Shown one piece after another: positions 31,159-40,033 of a stretch of 64,000 nucleotides of DNA. A model generated the notes under the pieces. The model was not told where the DNA came from. It did not search any database and was given only the letters and a program-made list of their open reading frames with translations. Each line of letters opens with the position of its first letter. Within the stretch, counting starts at the first letter, position 1. A program made the position numbers and the translations under genes. This DNA comes from Oxalobacter paraformigenes (GTDB lineage: Bacteria; Pseudomonadota; Gammaproteobacteria; Burkholderiales; Burkholderiaceae_D): contig NZ_KI392031.1 of assembly GCF_000158475.2 (NCBI RefSeq), positions 1,080,444 to 1,144,443 on the forward strand. Direction: 5' to 3'.

Positions 31159-32108
31159 AAGCCGTCTTCTCCTTTTTCGCACTCTTCTTCCGTTTCCGCA
31201 TTCCTGCGTTCCGCGGCTTGCTGTTTCAGCCTTTCGAGTTTTTTCTCCCGATACTCGCAAATAGACGCTTTCGCTTCGTCAAACAGCGAGGCGGGAAGCG
31301 AGGAAATCTGGTCGATTTCATACTTCTGGCAGAATTTCCTTACACTCAGTCCGGCTTCCGTCAACAGCTTCAGCAACTCGTCGCGCTGGGAAACCGAAAT
31401 CGTCTGAAGCGTCTCTTCCCCTTCTTCCAGCCATTCCAGAAGTTGCGTTCCCTGTTCGCGGGTAATCGTGAAATACTGCCCGTCGAACAAGCGGGTACGG
31501 TCTTTGGACGTGGACGCCACATGCTGGGTATCAATATCGAACATGACCGTAAATTCATACTCCATGCCGTCACGCTGCACCGGGGACATGCCGACTTTCT
31601 TGATCACGGTTTTTCCGTTATCGTTTTTGTCCTGCACGTATTCCTGCTTTGAGCGCATCGTCGCAATGATGTGACAGGGACTGGTCAGCATCGCCTCGAC
31701 AAGGCCGTTATGCTCGGGCGTGACCGTTCTCCAGGCGGCATAACTGTTCATGCCGGGTTTTCCGGAATCGGCGATTTTGCCCTGTTTGTCCAGCAAACCG
31801 CCTTCGCCCGCCCAGGCGTGCGACAGACTGTCGATAATGATCACGTCGTATCCGGCGTCTTCAAATGCCTTGATGGCGTCCCGGTACTTTTTGACCGTGT
31901 AAGGGGCGTCGATATTGATGATGTCGTAGTCGCCCAGATCGGCATACAAGTCGCCGGAACCGTGTTCGGTATCGATCATGCCGACTTTCCCGCCGAGACC
32001 AAAAGCCAGCAAAAGGGCGGAATAGGTTTTGCCCGATCCGCTGGGGCCTGCCATGCCAAGGCGCAGCTTCGCTTTCTTGCGGACGGCTTTCCTGATTTGC
32101 AAATTCAT
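31155..32108 (-). CDS. Phage RecA-like ATPase, Sak4/AAA_24-type annealing or recombination protein
   Basis: A 317-residue P-loop ATPase with Walker A MAGPSGSGKTYSALLLA at about residues 19-35, MIDTEHGS, and Walker B YDVIIIDSLSHAW. The MRSKQEYV and GMEYEFTVMFDID segments are typical of phage nucleotide-binding proteins of the AAA_24 (Sak4-like) group, which assist single-strand annealing together with a phage SSB. The C-terminal 90 residues are charged and helical, with an EE/KK-rich end. First gene of the minus-strand module with Gp157 and SSB. No integrase or structural phage genes are nearby. Confidence 0.75.
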   Translation of the reverse strand: MNLQIRKAVRKKAKLRLGMAGPSGSGKTYSALLLAFGLGGKVGMIDTEHGSGDLYADLGDYDIINIDAPYTVKKYRDAIKAFEDAGYDVIIIDSLSHAWAGEGGLLDKQGKIADSGKPGMNSYAAWRTVTPEHNGLVEAMLTSPCHIIATMRSKQEYVQDKNDNGKTVIKKVGMSPVQRDGMEYEFTVMFDIDTQHVASTSKDRTRLFDGQYFTITREQGTQLLEWLEEGEETLQTISVSQRDELLKLLTEAGLSVRKFCQKYEIDQISSLPASLFDEAKASICEYREKKLERLKQQAAERRNAETEEECEKGEDGL

Positions 32109-33106
32109 TACCTTCTCCTAAAAAGGGTTCAGGACATCCGACTGGTGTCGGTAAAGGATGGGTATCCCGCAAAACGCGGGGGTTTTGTCGCATTGCCGGG
32201 ATTGCGGCCGGGATGGCGCGACAGCCAGGGGCTCTGAAAGAGCAACAGGGTGAAAACAATCTGAAACCGTCCATTTCCGAAATACCGGACAGGAAAACCC
32301 GAAAAGAACAGGGGACGGTACAGCGCCAGCAGGAGGCTTACGCTCCTAACGGTTTTTTCTTTATGAAAACCTCAAACCAGATCCGCCGCCAGCCGGACAG
32401 AAAAAGAGCCGGAGAAACGCCGGATTGTCCGTTTTGCGGCCGGAAGAAACCGCCAGGAACCTCCAGTCCCGTTTAAAGGGAAAACGGGAAACCGTATTCA
32501 AAAAGTGTCACATCGAACGGTCTGTCAGGTGATCGGATAACCGGCAAAGGATATCCGGAATAAACAAAAAAGAACTCGCCAAAGCCGGGCCCTCAAGACG
32601 GGGATCAGCGGCAGGCCGGTACCCATCCATAAAAACGGAAGGGCTTTCCTACCCCGGCTCCGTGCTGTTTTCTTTCACGAAAAAACCGGAATTTGTCCGG
32701 CGTACCGGCCGGCTACTCTGGCCTTTTTCGCCTTCGAAAGAAAGATTCCAAACAGCTTGGCGACACCTGGCTATTATAGCCGATTTCTGTTTTTCTGTCT
32801 TTGGAGAGCCGATTTCAAAAAGAGAGGAATCTTTTAATAATCAATTATTTAACTCATCAATTCATCGAACGGAAAAGGGCGGCTGGGCACTTTGTTTAAC
32901 GGCCCGCGAAACAGGAAACCGCTCCCTGGAAAACACGGTCGCCTCAAAAGGATTCCGCCTGAAAAGGAGAGTCGGACGGCTATTTCCGTTTCCTCGAAAA
33001 CAGCGTTTTTTCCGAAAAAAAACCTTTCCGATCTCAGTATATAATATAGGAATTCGACGCAACGCATGACAGGGAATAGTCCTGTTCCACCTTAACGAAC
33101 CAAAGG
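32109..33106. other. About 1 kb without a recognisable gene
   Basis: Upstream region of the phage module. Short frames on both strands lack ribosome sites or family features. AGGAG..CTCCT followed by AACGGTTTTTT near 32331-32360 may be a plus-strand terminator. A TATAAT hexamer at 33040-33045, without a good -35, may serve the glutaredoxin-like gene. Probably decayed prophage DNA. Confidence 0.45.
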
Positions 33107-33112
33107 ATGAAA

Positions 33113-33373
33113 ATGAAAGAATCAATTGAAATGTACGTCGTGGAAGGTCACGAGGCTTGCGAGCTGGCCTGCCGGTTTCTGGAATCGAAGGGCATACCTT
33201 TCAAGAAGATTGTCGTCGGGGTCGATATGAATCTGGCGGTCGAAATGTGGGCCCGTTCCGGGTGCCATACTTTGCCGCAGATTTTCATCGGTTACGATCA
33301 TGTCGGCGGTCTTCCCGATTTGCTGGATATGGCGGAAAGCGGCGAGCTGGAAAGAAGGGTAAAAGCGGACTGA
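33113..33373 (+). CDS. Glutaredoxin-like protein with atypical HxxC active site
   Basis: An 86-residue thioredoxin-fold protein. The beta-strand start IEMYVVEG leads to HEAC, where glutaredoxins have CxxC, so the first Cys is replaced by His and only Cys16 remains. Later glutaredoxin features are intact: the cis-Pro segment TLPQIFIG and the GSH-binding-like GGLPDLLDM. ATG 33113 is preferred because AAAGG lies 6 nt before it; ATG 33107 touches that site. The missing first Cys argues against normal dithiol reductase activity; it may bind a ligand or use a single-thiol mechanism. A 12 bp terminator follows. Confidence 0.8.
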   Translation: MKESIEMYVVEGHEACELACRFLESKGIPFKKIVVGVDMNLAVEMWARSGCHTLPQIFIGYDHVGGLPDLLDMAESGELERRVKAD

Positions 33374-33450
33374 TCCATGCCTTCTGCCGTCTTCCATGAA
33401 TCCGGCAAAAGCGTGTGGCACGCTCGCTTGAGCGGGCAGGAAATTTCACC

Positions 33451-33478
33451 AAAAGGGTAACGGCATCGTTACCCTTTT
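33451..33478 (+). terminator. Strong intrinsic terminator
   Basis: AAAAGGGTAACG-GCAT-CGTTACCCTTTT, 12 bp perfect stem with a T tail; 78 nt after the glutaredoxin-like gene. The rest of 33374-33704 shows no gene. Confidence 0.85.
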
Positions 33479-33704
33479 TGTGTTACCGGACACCGCTTTC
33501 AAAGACCGGCAGCGCGTTGCCCGGACAACTTCGCTGATCCCGCTCAAGATTTCCTGCCTGTATCCTGGACAAGAGCCGTTACAGAGGCTGAAAAAATGTT
33601 TATTATTCCGGTGACAGCCTGTATGTCTGTGAGAAAATAGCGCTCTTCGGTCAGACGCTATCAAACGCTGTTCTCTTATCCTTGATTGACAAACAGAAAA
33701 CCCC

Positions 33705-34649
33705 ATGAAATTCGTTTCCATTGCTCTACCTGTCCTGCTGGTTGTCGCTATCGGACTGGCAGGGTGCGATAAAAGCGGAAAACCGGCCGAAACAACTGTC
33801 AGTCCGGCTGCCATGAATTCCCCCGAACTCGAAGACGCGTCTTCCGTCAAACTCGACCTTTACACACAAGCCTATTACCTGCTGATGAACAGCCCGGACA
33901 GTTTGCGCCCCTCTTACGATTCATTTCACCGGGTCAGAAAAGCGAAAATCGCCGACGACATCCGTTTTTCGCCTTCAGGCGGTCTCGAAAACGGACTGGA
34001 ACTCTTCAAAAAAGGGTTGGCCATTCACGACGGCAACATGCCTGATCTCGATGAAGCCGTCCGGGACGCCCTGATGGCGGGCAGCAAACTGCAAAAGGAT
34101 GAACACGCACTGGAACCCTACTTCCAGAAGCAGGAATACCGGGAAGACCGGCTGGCCAAGGCCAAGGCTTTCTATCCTTCCATACAGGCCGACTACGAAG
34201 TCATGTTCGCCCATCTGGAAAAAATCGAAGCGCTTCTTTTCAAATACAGAAAAGTGCAATCCGAAAAACGGATGGCCGGGTTCCGTGAAAAAAACAACTG
34301 GCTGGGATATTACACGGAAGAAAGCCTCCAGAATGCCCAGGATCTGCTGGCCCTGTTCAGCGAATCGGACGATGCGATCAAAAATGCCGACCTTTATTCC
34401 AGAGGCAACGACATTCTGGCCCGACTGGAATCGTCGCTGGCCTCCCAGCGCAAGGCTTTTGAGGAAGCGCGCGCCAACGGCACCAGGCATATCCGGGATT
34501 ATCCTGCCGTCAACCGCATTCTGACCAGCTTCATCGGAAGTTATCGCGATCTGCGGCAACACAAGACCATTGGCGATCTGAGCGCCATGTACAAAAAATA
34601 TAACGACGCCATCATTACCTACAAACGGGCCTCCCGCTTTTCCGAATAA
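33705..34649 (+). CDS. DUF3829-like (YiiG-type) lipoprotein, copy 1
   Basis: A 314-residue exported lipoprotein: hydrophobic signal (FVSIALPVLLVVAIGLAGC) with a lipobox LAGC, Cys at about residue 21, followed by an Asp/Lys linker. The rest is mainly helical and shares its order of motifs with the next gene: a YN/YDSF segment, GLELFKKGLA, PYFQKQEYREDRLAKA, ESLQNAQDLLALF and a closing KKYNDAIITYKRA. This fits the DUF3829/YiiG lipoprotein group, whose function is unknown. Tandem paralogue of 34780. Outer-membrane anchoring is likely since Asp is not directly after the Cys-plus-one avoidance site in a clear way; this point is uncertain. Confidence 0.8.
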   Translation: MKFVSIALPVLLVVAIGLAGCDKSGKPAETTVSPAAMNSPELEDASSVKLDLYTQAYYLLMNSPDSLRPSYDSFHRVRKAKIADDIRFSPSGGLENGLELFKKGLAIHDGNMPDLDEAVRDALMAGSKLQKDEHALEPYFQKQEYREDRLAKAKAFYPSIQADYEVMFAHLEKIEALLFKYRKVQSEKRMAGFREKNNWLGYYTEESLQNAQDLLALFSESDDAIKNADLYSRGNDILARLESSLASQRKAFEEARANGTRHIRDYPAVNRILTSFIGSYRDLRQHKTIGDLSAMYKKYNDAIITYKRASRFSE

Positions 34650-34693
34650 ACCGGGCAGGCCGTTCGCTTTGCCCGAAACCGGAAAGAGGGAAG

Positions 34694-34713
34694 GGCAGAC
34701 AGGCCTGTCTGCC
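34694..34713. repeat. 20 bp perfect palindrome between the lipoprotein genes
   Basis: GGCAGACAGG followed directly by its reverse complement CCTGTCTGCC. It could act as a hairpin in the transcript or as a protein site. No U tract follows. Confidence 0.5.
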
Positions 34714-34779
34714 TGCCCAGTCTGGTAAAAACCGGACATTTCCGTTATCTTTGACCTGTTCCCGTCAAAGAAAAACAAC

Positions 34780-35784
34780 ATGAAATTCCAGGTTCTTTTC
34801 CGGCTCCTCGTTCTCGCGGTTTTCCCGGTTTTTCTGTCCGGCTGCTACTACGCCATCCCTACCATTGTCGAAGCGGTCAACCAGAACCGCATCCAGAACG
34901 AATCGGAAGGGGCCATACTCGAATCCAACACCGGCGCCCTGAAGCTGATCGCCCAAAACGATACCCTCGCCACCGATAAAATGAACGCGTACATTCAGGG
35001 GTATAACAGCATCATGGTCGGTTCCTGGAGCCTTTGGCCGTCTTACCATACCTTCATCAACCATACTTTGAAGTCCAAACCGGCCGACACCATTCCCTTT
35101 CCCGTCGTCAACGATCTGGAAAAGGGGATCGCGTTCATGAAAAAAGGGCTGGCTTGCGATCAGGCTACAATACCCGGACTGGATGAGGCGATCACCGAGA
35201 GCGTCGCAGCCGCAGAGAAACTCAGGCGCGATGAACAAACCAGCCTCCCGTACTTCCAAAACCAGATATACCGCCGTGACAATATGGCAGGCGCCCGCCA
35301 GGTCTTCCCGATTTTGCAGGAAGACTACGAAAAACTCATTGCCGCCATGAACCGGACAGGAAAGCTGCTGGCCGATATGCAGAAAACGGAAACGGAAAGA
35401 CGCATGGCCGCTTACCGGGCGCAAAAAAGCATGATCGGCTACCACACGGAAAAAAGCCTGCTTCATGCCCAGGAACTGATCGCGCTCTTTAACCGGCCCG
35501 AAAACAGCGTTTCCAGACCGGAGAACTATATTGAAGGCGACAGGCTGATTGCCGAAATGGAAAAGGCGCTGCAAACCCAGCGAAAAATACTGGACGACGT
35601 TTATCCGCTACGGGACAGAAGCGGCGGGCTGGACGCGATCAACGACAGCCTGACCGAAATGAGCGAATGCTACCGGAAGATGAAAAAGAAAAAAACCGCC
35701 CGCTCATTCAATCGCATGATGAAACGGTATAGCGACGCTATCGGGAATTACAACCGTTCGCTCAAATTCACCCGGCCATTGTAG
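34780..35784 (+). CDS. DUF3829-like (YiiG-type) lipoprotein, copy 2
   Basis: A 334-residue lipoprotein with signal sequence VLFRLLVLAVFPVFLSGC and lipobox LSGC (Cys at about 23). It is a diverged paralogue of the gene at 33705. Shared blocks are YNSIMVGSWSLWPSYHTF versus YLLMNSPDSLRPSYDSF, GIAFMKKGLACDQATIPGLDEA, PYFQNQIYRRDNMAGA, EKSLLHAQELIALF and MKRYSDAIGNYNRS. Predicted largely alpha-helical. Function unknown. The 130 bp gap and palindrome suggest each gene may have its own control. Confidence 0.8.
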   Translation: MKFQVLFRLLVLAVFPVFLSGCYYAIPTIVEAVNQNRIQNESEGAILESNTGALKLIAQNDTLATDKMNAYIQGYNSIMVGSWSLWPSYHTFINHTLKSKPADTIPFPVVNDLEKGIAFMKKGLACDQATIPGLDEAITESVAAAEKLRRDEQTSLPYFQNQIYRRDNMAGARQVFPILQEDYEKLIAAMNRTGKLLADMQKTETERRMAAYRAQKSMIGYHTEKSLLHAQELIALFNRPENSVSRPENYIEGDRLIAEMEKALQTQRKILDDVYPLRDRSGGLDAINDSLTEMSECYRKMKKKKTARSFNRMMKRYSDAIGNYNRSLKFTRPL

Positions 35785-35975
35785 GCGTTTTCAAACCGGC
35801 TATGGGAGAAAAGGCCCGCCAGACGAGACAAAGCGGCTCAATTGCCGCCTGCCGAAGCGGTCCCCCGGAACAGAACGTCTTCCGGTTCCTTTTATTCCGT
35901 TATCATAACGCTTTCATCATTCATATTTTTTCCGGCTATTCCGGACAACTCCCTGCAAAACAAGGAAAGGATTCC

Positions 35976-36440
35976 ATGACGACACCCTTTGACGCGTTCA
36001 TCGACTGGTTCGGCAAGTTGCCGCTGAAATACCGGCAGGATCTGGCCTCCGAAGTCGCCAGTCTTCTTCCGGGCATTGAGGTCAATCCCTATCACCGCAA
36101 ATTTCTCGACGATTTCTCAGGGCAACTGGACAGGATCCGGAAAAAAGGGCACCGGGAAGAATACGGACTGCTCCTTTGCATCAGGGCCGTCATCGACAGA
36201 ATCGTCGAATCGAAAAACCGGGAAAACGAAGGATGGGAAAAAGAAAAGGAAGCGCTTGACGAGCTGGCAAAAATAACCGGCAGCTGTTCCATTGCCGTCC
36301 AGGCCTCTGAAAAAGCCATGCAATACAGCGAATGGAAAGCCATCGGTGAAAAATGGAACGAACTGGTCGATCAATCCCTGACGCAAGACGCCATTGAGCG
36401 GTGGCACCATTCGGTTTCTCCTGCCGCTCACATCGTCTGA
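35976..36440 (+). CDS. Conserved-looking cytosolic protein, unknown
   Basis: A 154-residue, charged, mainly helical protein without signal peptide or membrane span. ATG 35976 is chosen because AAGGAAAGG lies 5 nt before it; the frame is open further upstream to 35802 but that part is not protein-like. Visible features are an N-terminal FDAFIDWFGKLPLKYRQDL, a central YGLLLCIRAVIDRI helix, and a Lys/Glu-rich EGWEKEKEALDELAKI helix. I recognise no family. It lies between the lipoprotein pair and the porin. Confidence 0.6.
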   Translation: MTTPFDAFIDWFGKLPLKYRQDLASEVASLLPGIEVNPYHRKFLDDFSGQLDRIRKKGHREEYGLLLCIRAVIDRIVESKNRENEGWEKEKEALDELAKITGSCSIAVQASEKAMQYSEWKAIGEKWNELVDQSLTQDAIERWHHSVSPAAHIV

Positions 36441-36877
36441 AGGCTTTACCGTCCCGCTGAACTCCCTGTCCGCGCACCGGGCAGGGAAGAACCCGGTTCT
36501 TCCGGCACCCGGCCCCTCAACCGGAGAGGCTGTTTGCCGCTCATCCCGGGCTAGGGACTGTCTGTACAGGCCCGGCATACACGAAACGATATACTATTCC
36601 CGCCATCTGCCAGACGCACGTCCTCTCCGGGTCGCAAAAACAGGCAAAACCTCTTTGCAGACAACTCCCCGGAAAAATCCTTTCATAAACACAGCCACAA
36701 GAACCGTCCGGTGAAACGAAAAGCGGGTTGCCCCGCATCAGGGGCAAGCATGATTCTTCATACAAAAATAGATAATGATAATTGTTCTCATTTAAAGAAT
36801 TTGAGACTATAATTCCCATCAGCCTGCGCGCGCAAGCAACCTGTTCTTTAACAATTCATTTTCAGGATTCATCTACA
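36441..36877 (+). promoter_or_regulatory. Porin upstream region
   Basis: Holds a hairpin TTGCCCC-GCATCA-GGGGCAA (36728-36747) and the Fur-box-like site listed separately. No gene seen. Confidence 0.45.
36771..36789 (+). promoter_or_regulatory. Fur-box-like operator upstream of the porin
   Basis: GATAATGATAATTGTTCTC matches the 19-bp Fur consensus GATAATGATAATCATTATC at 16 of 19 positions (counted by eye). It lies 89 nt before the porin start, a normal place for an operator over a promoter, and suggests iron-responsive control. Confidence 0.65.
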
Positions 36878-37984
36878 ATGAATAAAAAACTTATTGCTTT
36901 GGCGGCGATGGGGCTCGCTGGTTTCGCGCATGCGCAAACCCATGTAAGCCTCTACGGAACGGTGGATACCGGTCTGGTCAAGGAAACGGGCAGCGATTTG
37001 CGCATGGATGAAAATGCGGCTAACGTGCTCGGTTTTTCGGGAACGGAAGAGCTGGGAAGCGGCATGAAAGCCACTTTCCAGCTCGAAAGACAGTTCCAGC
37101 TGTACGACGGGACAAACAAGGCTACCTACAGTCTGGACGATTCCATTTCAAGCGCGTTAGGCAACAGGGGCACTGTTGACTGGACAGGTGCTGCCAACGT
37201 CGGTCTGGAAAGTCCATGGGGATGGGTACGTTTGGGCCGTGTCAACGAAATGTCTGTGGAATATTATACCGAGATTGATCCCTTCCTGCAGGGCTCGACC
37301 GGCGCAGCGCTTTCGACTTACAATCTGCTGCGCTCGGAACAGCTTTCCAGTACGATCCGTTACGACAGCCCGGAATGGGCCGGCTTTACATTCGGCCTGA
37401 CCTATACACTGGGCGCCGACACTCATGACAAGCCTGCCGGCATCGACAACGATATTTACAACGACGGCTATGCCGCATCGCTGCGCTTCGATAACGGCCC
37501 GGTCTTTTTGACGGCCAACTTCAACCGTCAGGCCGATTCCGGCAAATCCTTTGTCTGGAATCTGGGCGGCGCATACCGTCTCGGCAACGCGCGGATCTCG
37601 CTGGGCTATCAGAAAAGCCAGCTGAAAAACCTGTCGTCGATCCTGACTGACGACGGCGCCAGCCCCCCTGGCGTCGATCTGGCCGGCGATCCCGGCACAC
37701 CGGTCAATCAGGAAGAATGGCTGCTTGGTTTCCAGTACGCCATCGGTGCGGGTACCATCAATGCCTCGTATAACCGGGCATCCCTCGACAAAACCGCGCG
37801 TGACGGCAACGTCAACAAGTATGCACTCGGTTATACCTGCGATCTTTCCAAACGGACACAGCTTTACGGAGTCGTATCCTACACAGATAGCGATAACGAG
37901 TACGTGGGAAGCCTCTACAACAACAACGGTGCCGCCAGAGATTCGGTAACCGGAGTTCAACTCGGCATCACCCACACCTTCTGA
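36878..37984 (+). CDS. General porin (Gram-negative porin_4 family)
   Basis: Outer-membrane trimeric barrel for small solutes. ATG 36878 gives 368 residues with signal peptide MNKKLIALAAMGLAGFAHA and a mature end QTHVSLYGTVDTGL, the standard opening of betaproteobacterial porins. Barrel-strand patterns run throughout (for example GMKATFQLERQFQL, WGWVRLGRVNEMS, GARDSVTGVQLGITHTF) and the C-terminal residue is Phe, as required for BAM recognition. An 8-nt-loop terminator follows. A Fur-box-like site upstream suggests iron control. Confidence 0.93.
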   Translation: MNKKLIALAAMGLAGFAHAQTHVSLYGTVDTGLVKETGSDLRMDENAANVLGFSGTEELGSGMKATFQLERQFQLYDGTNKATYSLDDSISSALGNRGTVDWTGAANVGLESPWGWVRLGRVNEMSVEYYTEIDPFLQGSTGAALSTYNLLRSEQLSSTIRYDSPEWAGFTFGLTYTLGADTHDKPAGIDNDIYNDGYAASLRFDNGPVFLTANFNRQADSGKSFVWNLGGAYRLGNARISLGYQKSQLKNLSSILTDDGASPPGVDLAGDPGTPVNQEEWLLGFQYAIGAGTINASYNRASLDKTARDGNVNKYALGYTCDLSKRTQLYGVVSYTDSDNEYVGSLYNNNGAARDSVTGVQLGITHTF

Positions 37985-38007
37985 TTTCTTACAAAAACAG
38001 AAGCGTG

Positions 38008-38039
38008 AAAAGGGAGTGCATTTATACGCACTCCCTTTT
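38008..38039 (+). terminator. Porin terminator
   Basis: AAAAGGGAGTGC and GCACTCCCTTTT form a 12 bp stem with an 8-nt loop and a T7 tail. Confidence 0.88.
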
Positions 38040-38142
38040 TTTATGTCCATCCCGCATTTTTTCCTGCCGGGCGACGCCATTCCGTTAGGGACGATTCCAT
38101 CAATCTGTTAAGATATTCCTGTTGCCGCCACGGGAGCGAAAC

Positions 38143-39411
38143 ATGGAATGCACCATAGAACTTTTCGAACGGGGCCAGTGGAAACCCTGTTGCCTTGTCG
38201 AAACGGAAACGCCTGAAGCGGGGCCGGTTTCGCCTGCGACCTTGACTTATCTGCCTTCTTATCTGGAAGAGGGCGCTTTGCCGGTATCGCTTCACTATCC
38301 GCTGCGTACCGAACCTTTCCGCCTTTCCTGCTGGCCTTCTTTTCTGCTTGACCTGATACCACAGGGAGAAGGGCGGGAATATCTTCTGTATGAATACCAG
38401 TTGCCGGATGAACAGGCCATGAACTGGCCCATGATGCTTCTGGGCGCCATCAACCCGGTTGGCAATCTCCGTATCCGGGAAGCGTTTGAATCCTGGCGCA
38501 AGCGGATGGCGCATAAAGCTCCCGTCTGGATCACCCGCGGCTTTACCCGGAAAGAAATTCTGGAACGCAGCGAAGATTTCGTCGAATACCTTGAAGAACA
38601 CGGAATGCTGTCGGCCGGAACGGCTTCCCTTCAGGGAAGGACGCCGAAATTTCTGATGACGCAAGGCAAAAACGGCCTGTGGTATGCCGACGCCGCACTG
38701 CCTGACGACGAGGCAGCCCGTCATTTTCTGGTCAAACTCTCGCCGGGACGCAATCTGGCAGACTGGAAAATCCTGGAAAACGAGGCGGCCTATCTACAGG
38801 TCGCCAAGGAAATGGGCCTGTTCGTTGCAGACCTGCCGATATGGCAAAGCGACATGCTGTTCATGCCCCGCTTCGATCGCGCCCTTGCGGAAAAAGGCAT
38901 TCTCCGATATCCGCAGGAAAGTCTTGTATCGCTCTGTAAAATTTTCGATGAAACCCGAATGCCGTCCCAAAACGACGTTCTGAAAACGCTGCGCCAGTAC
39001 ACAAGCGACCCTGCCGAAACCACGCTGGAATATCTGAAGCGCGACATGATGAATGTGGCGCTCGGCAATACCGAAAACCATCCCGGCAATACAGCAGTCC
39101 AGTCCGTTAGCGGCAAAGTCCGTCTGACGCCCCTGTTCGATTTCACCCCGGCCCATCTGTCCACCGACAATATCGAGCGCTCGCTGGAATGGCTTGACGA
39201 ACGGGGAAATATCCTTGACAACTGGGGGGAAATTATCGGCAGGCTCGACGTTCCGGCTGAAGAGCATCTGGCGATCCGGAAAGAAATGGCGCGTTTCGGT
39301 GAAAAACTGGCGACACTGGCAGATCTGATGAAAAAAGCAGGCGTGGATGACGATATCATCGAAGCCCGTTATTACAGCATAGCCAACCTTCGCGCCCAGT
39401 TGAAAGACTGA
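38143..39411 (+). CDS. Orphan HipA-like serine/threonine kinase
   Basis: A 422-residue protein of the HipA superfamily. The N-terminal domain has GALPVSLHYPLR and a WPSFLLDLIPQGEGREYLL block; the kinase core has GRTPKFLM (P-loop-like GxxPK), HFLVKLSP, and LGNTENHPGN. In the last motif the family's catalytic Asp is replaced by Glu311. A metal-binding LFDFTPAH follows. ATG 38143 follows GGGAG by 7 nt; TTG 38122 is a weaker alternative. HipA toxins normally pair with a HipB antitoxin, but no small HTH gene is adjacent. It resembles the stand-alone YjjJ-type branch more than hipBA systems. Activity is uncertain given the Asp-to-Glu change. Confidence 0.78.
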   Translation: MECTIELFERGQWKPCCLVETETPEAGPVSPATLTYLPSYLEEGALPVSLHYPLRTEPFRLSCWPSFLLDLIPQGEGREYLLYEYQLPDEQAMNWPMMLLGAINPVGNLRIREAFESWRKRMAHKAPVWITRGFTRKEILERSEDFVEYLEEHGMLSAGTASLQGRTPKFLMTQGKNGLWYADAALPDDEAARHFLVKLSPGRNLADWKILENEAAYLQVAKEMGLFVADLPIWQSDMLFMPRFDRALAEKGILRYPQESLVSLCKIFDETRMPSQNDVLKTLRQYTSDPAETTLEYLKRDMMNVALGNTENHPGNTAVQSVSGKVRLTPLFDFTPAHLSTDNIERSLEWLDERGNILDNWGEIIGRLDVPAEEHLAIRKEMARFGEKLATLADLMKKAGVDDDIIEARYYSIANLRAQLKD

Positions 39412-40033
39412 TCCGCTTTCACAAACGGTAACGCGTCTTCGGACAGGCACCTGCAACAGGCTGCCGGATCGTCCGGCGTTTCCGGACAAGAAGGCAGGCC
39501 ATGCAAAAGAAGCATATCGGCAATCCGGACTGTGGCCTATCCAGACAGCGATCCAGTGCGTGCCTTTTTCTAGCCCGGCATACCCGCCTCATTGCCTTTG
39601 CCTGCCATGTTTTCGGGAAAAATCACGGTTTCCGGTTCCGTTTCCAGTCCCTGTCCCGGCAGTCGCGCAATCCGCCTGATTCTCGTGTCCATACCCTGAC
39701 TGACATGCTGCCCGAAAAAAAAGCCAGAATTGCCCGGCAAGGCCGCCATTGCGCCCGGACCGTCTGCCTCGCCCCGCAAGCGAATTCCCCTGACCGTCCA
39801 TCCTTCGCGCGAACACCCGGAAACCGGGGCTATGGCGCGATAACCGGCGCAAAACGGTTTTCCGCCGCCAGCCCGCACAATACGGCCTCATGCCCATCCT
39901 GTTCCCTTGCCGAACCGTCACGGGAATTTCGAAGAAAAAACCGGAAAGCGTCAATCCCAATGCCGCCGGAAGAGCGGCCGGTTCTGAACACGGTAGCCTG
40001 CAAGGCCAGATACGCTGGACTATAAAAAAACCG
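39412..40033. other. 622 bp without a supported gene
   Basis: GC-rich region between the HipA-like gene and moeA. Open frames exist on both strands but lack ribosome sites and family features; possibly decayed coding DNA. Confidence 0.4.

Noticed and set aside
32213..32476. Frame ending in a CPFCGRKK zinc-ribbon-like motif
   Set aside because: No ribosome site, and only two Cys; the motif is likely chance.
39501..40025. 174-codon plus-strand frame
   Set aside because: No ribosome site, Arg/Ser/Pro-rich without domains; overlapping minus-strand frames are equally meaningless. May be decayed DNA.
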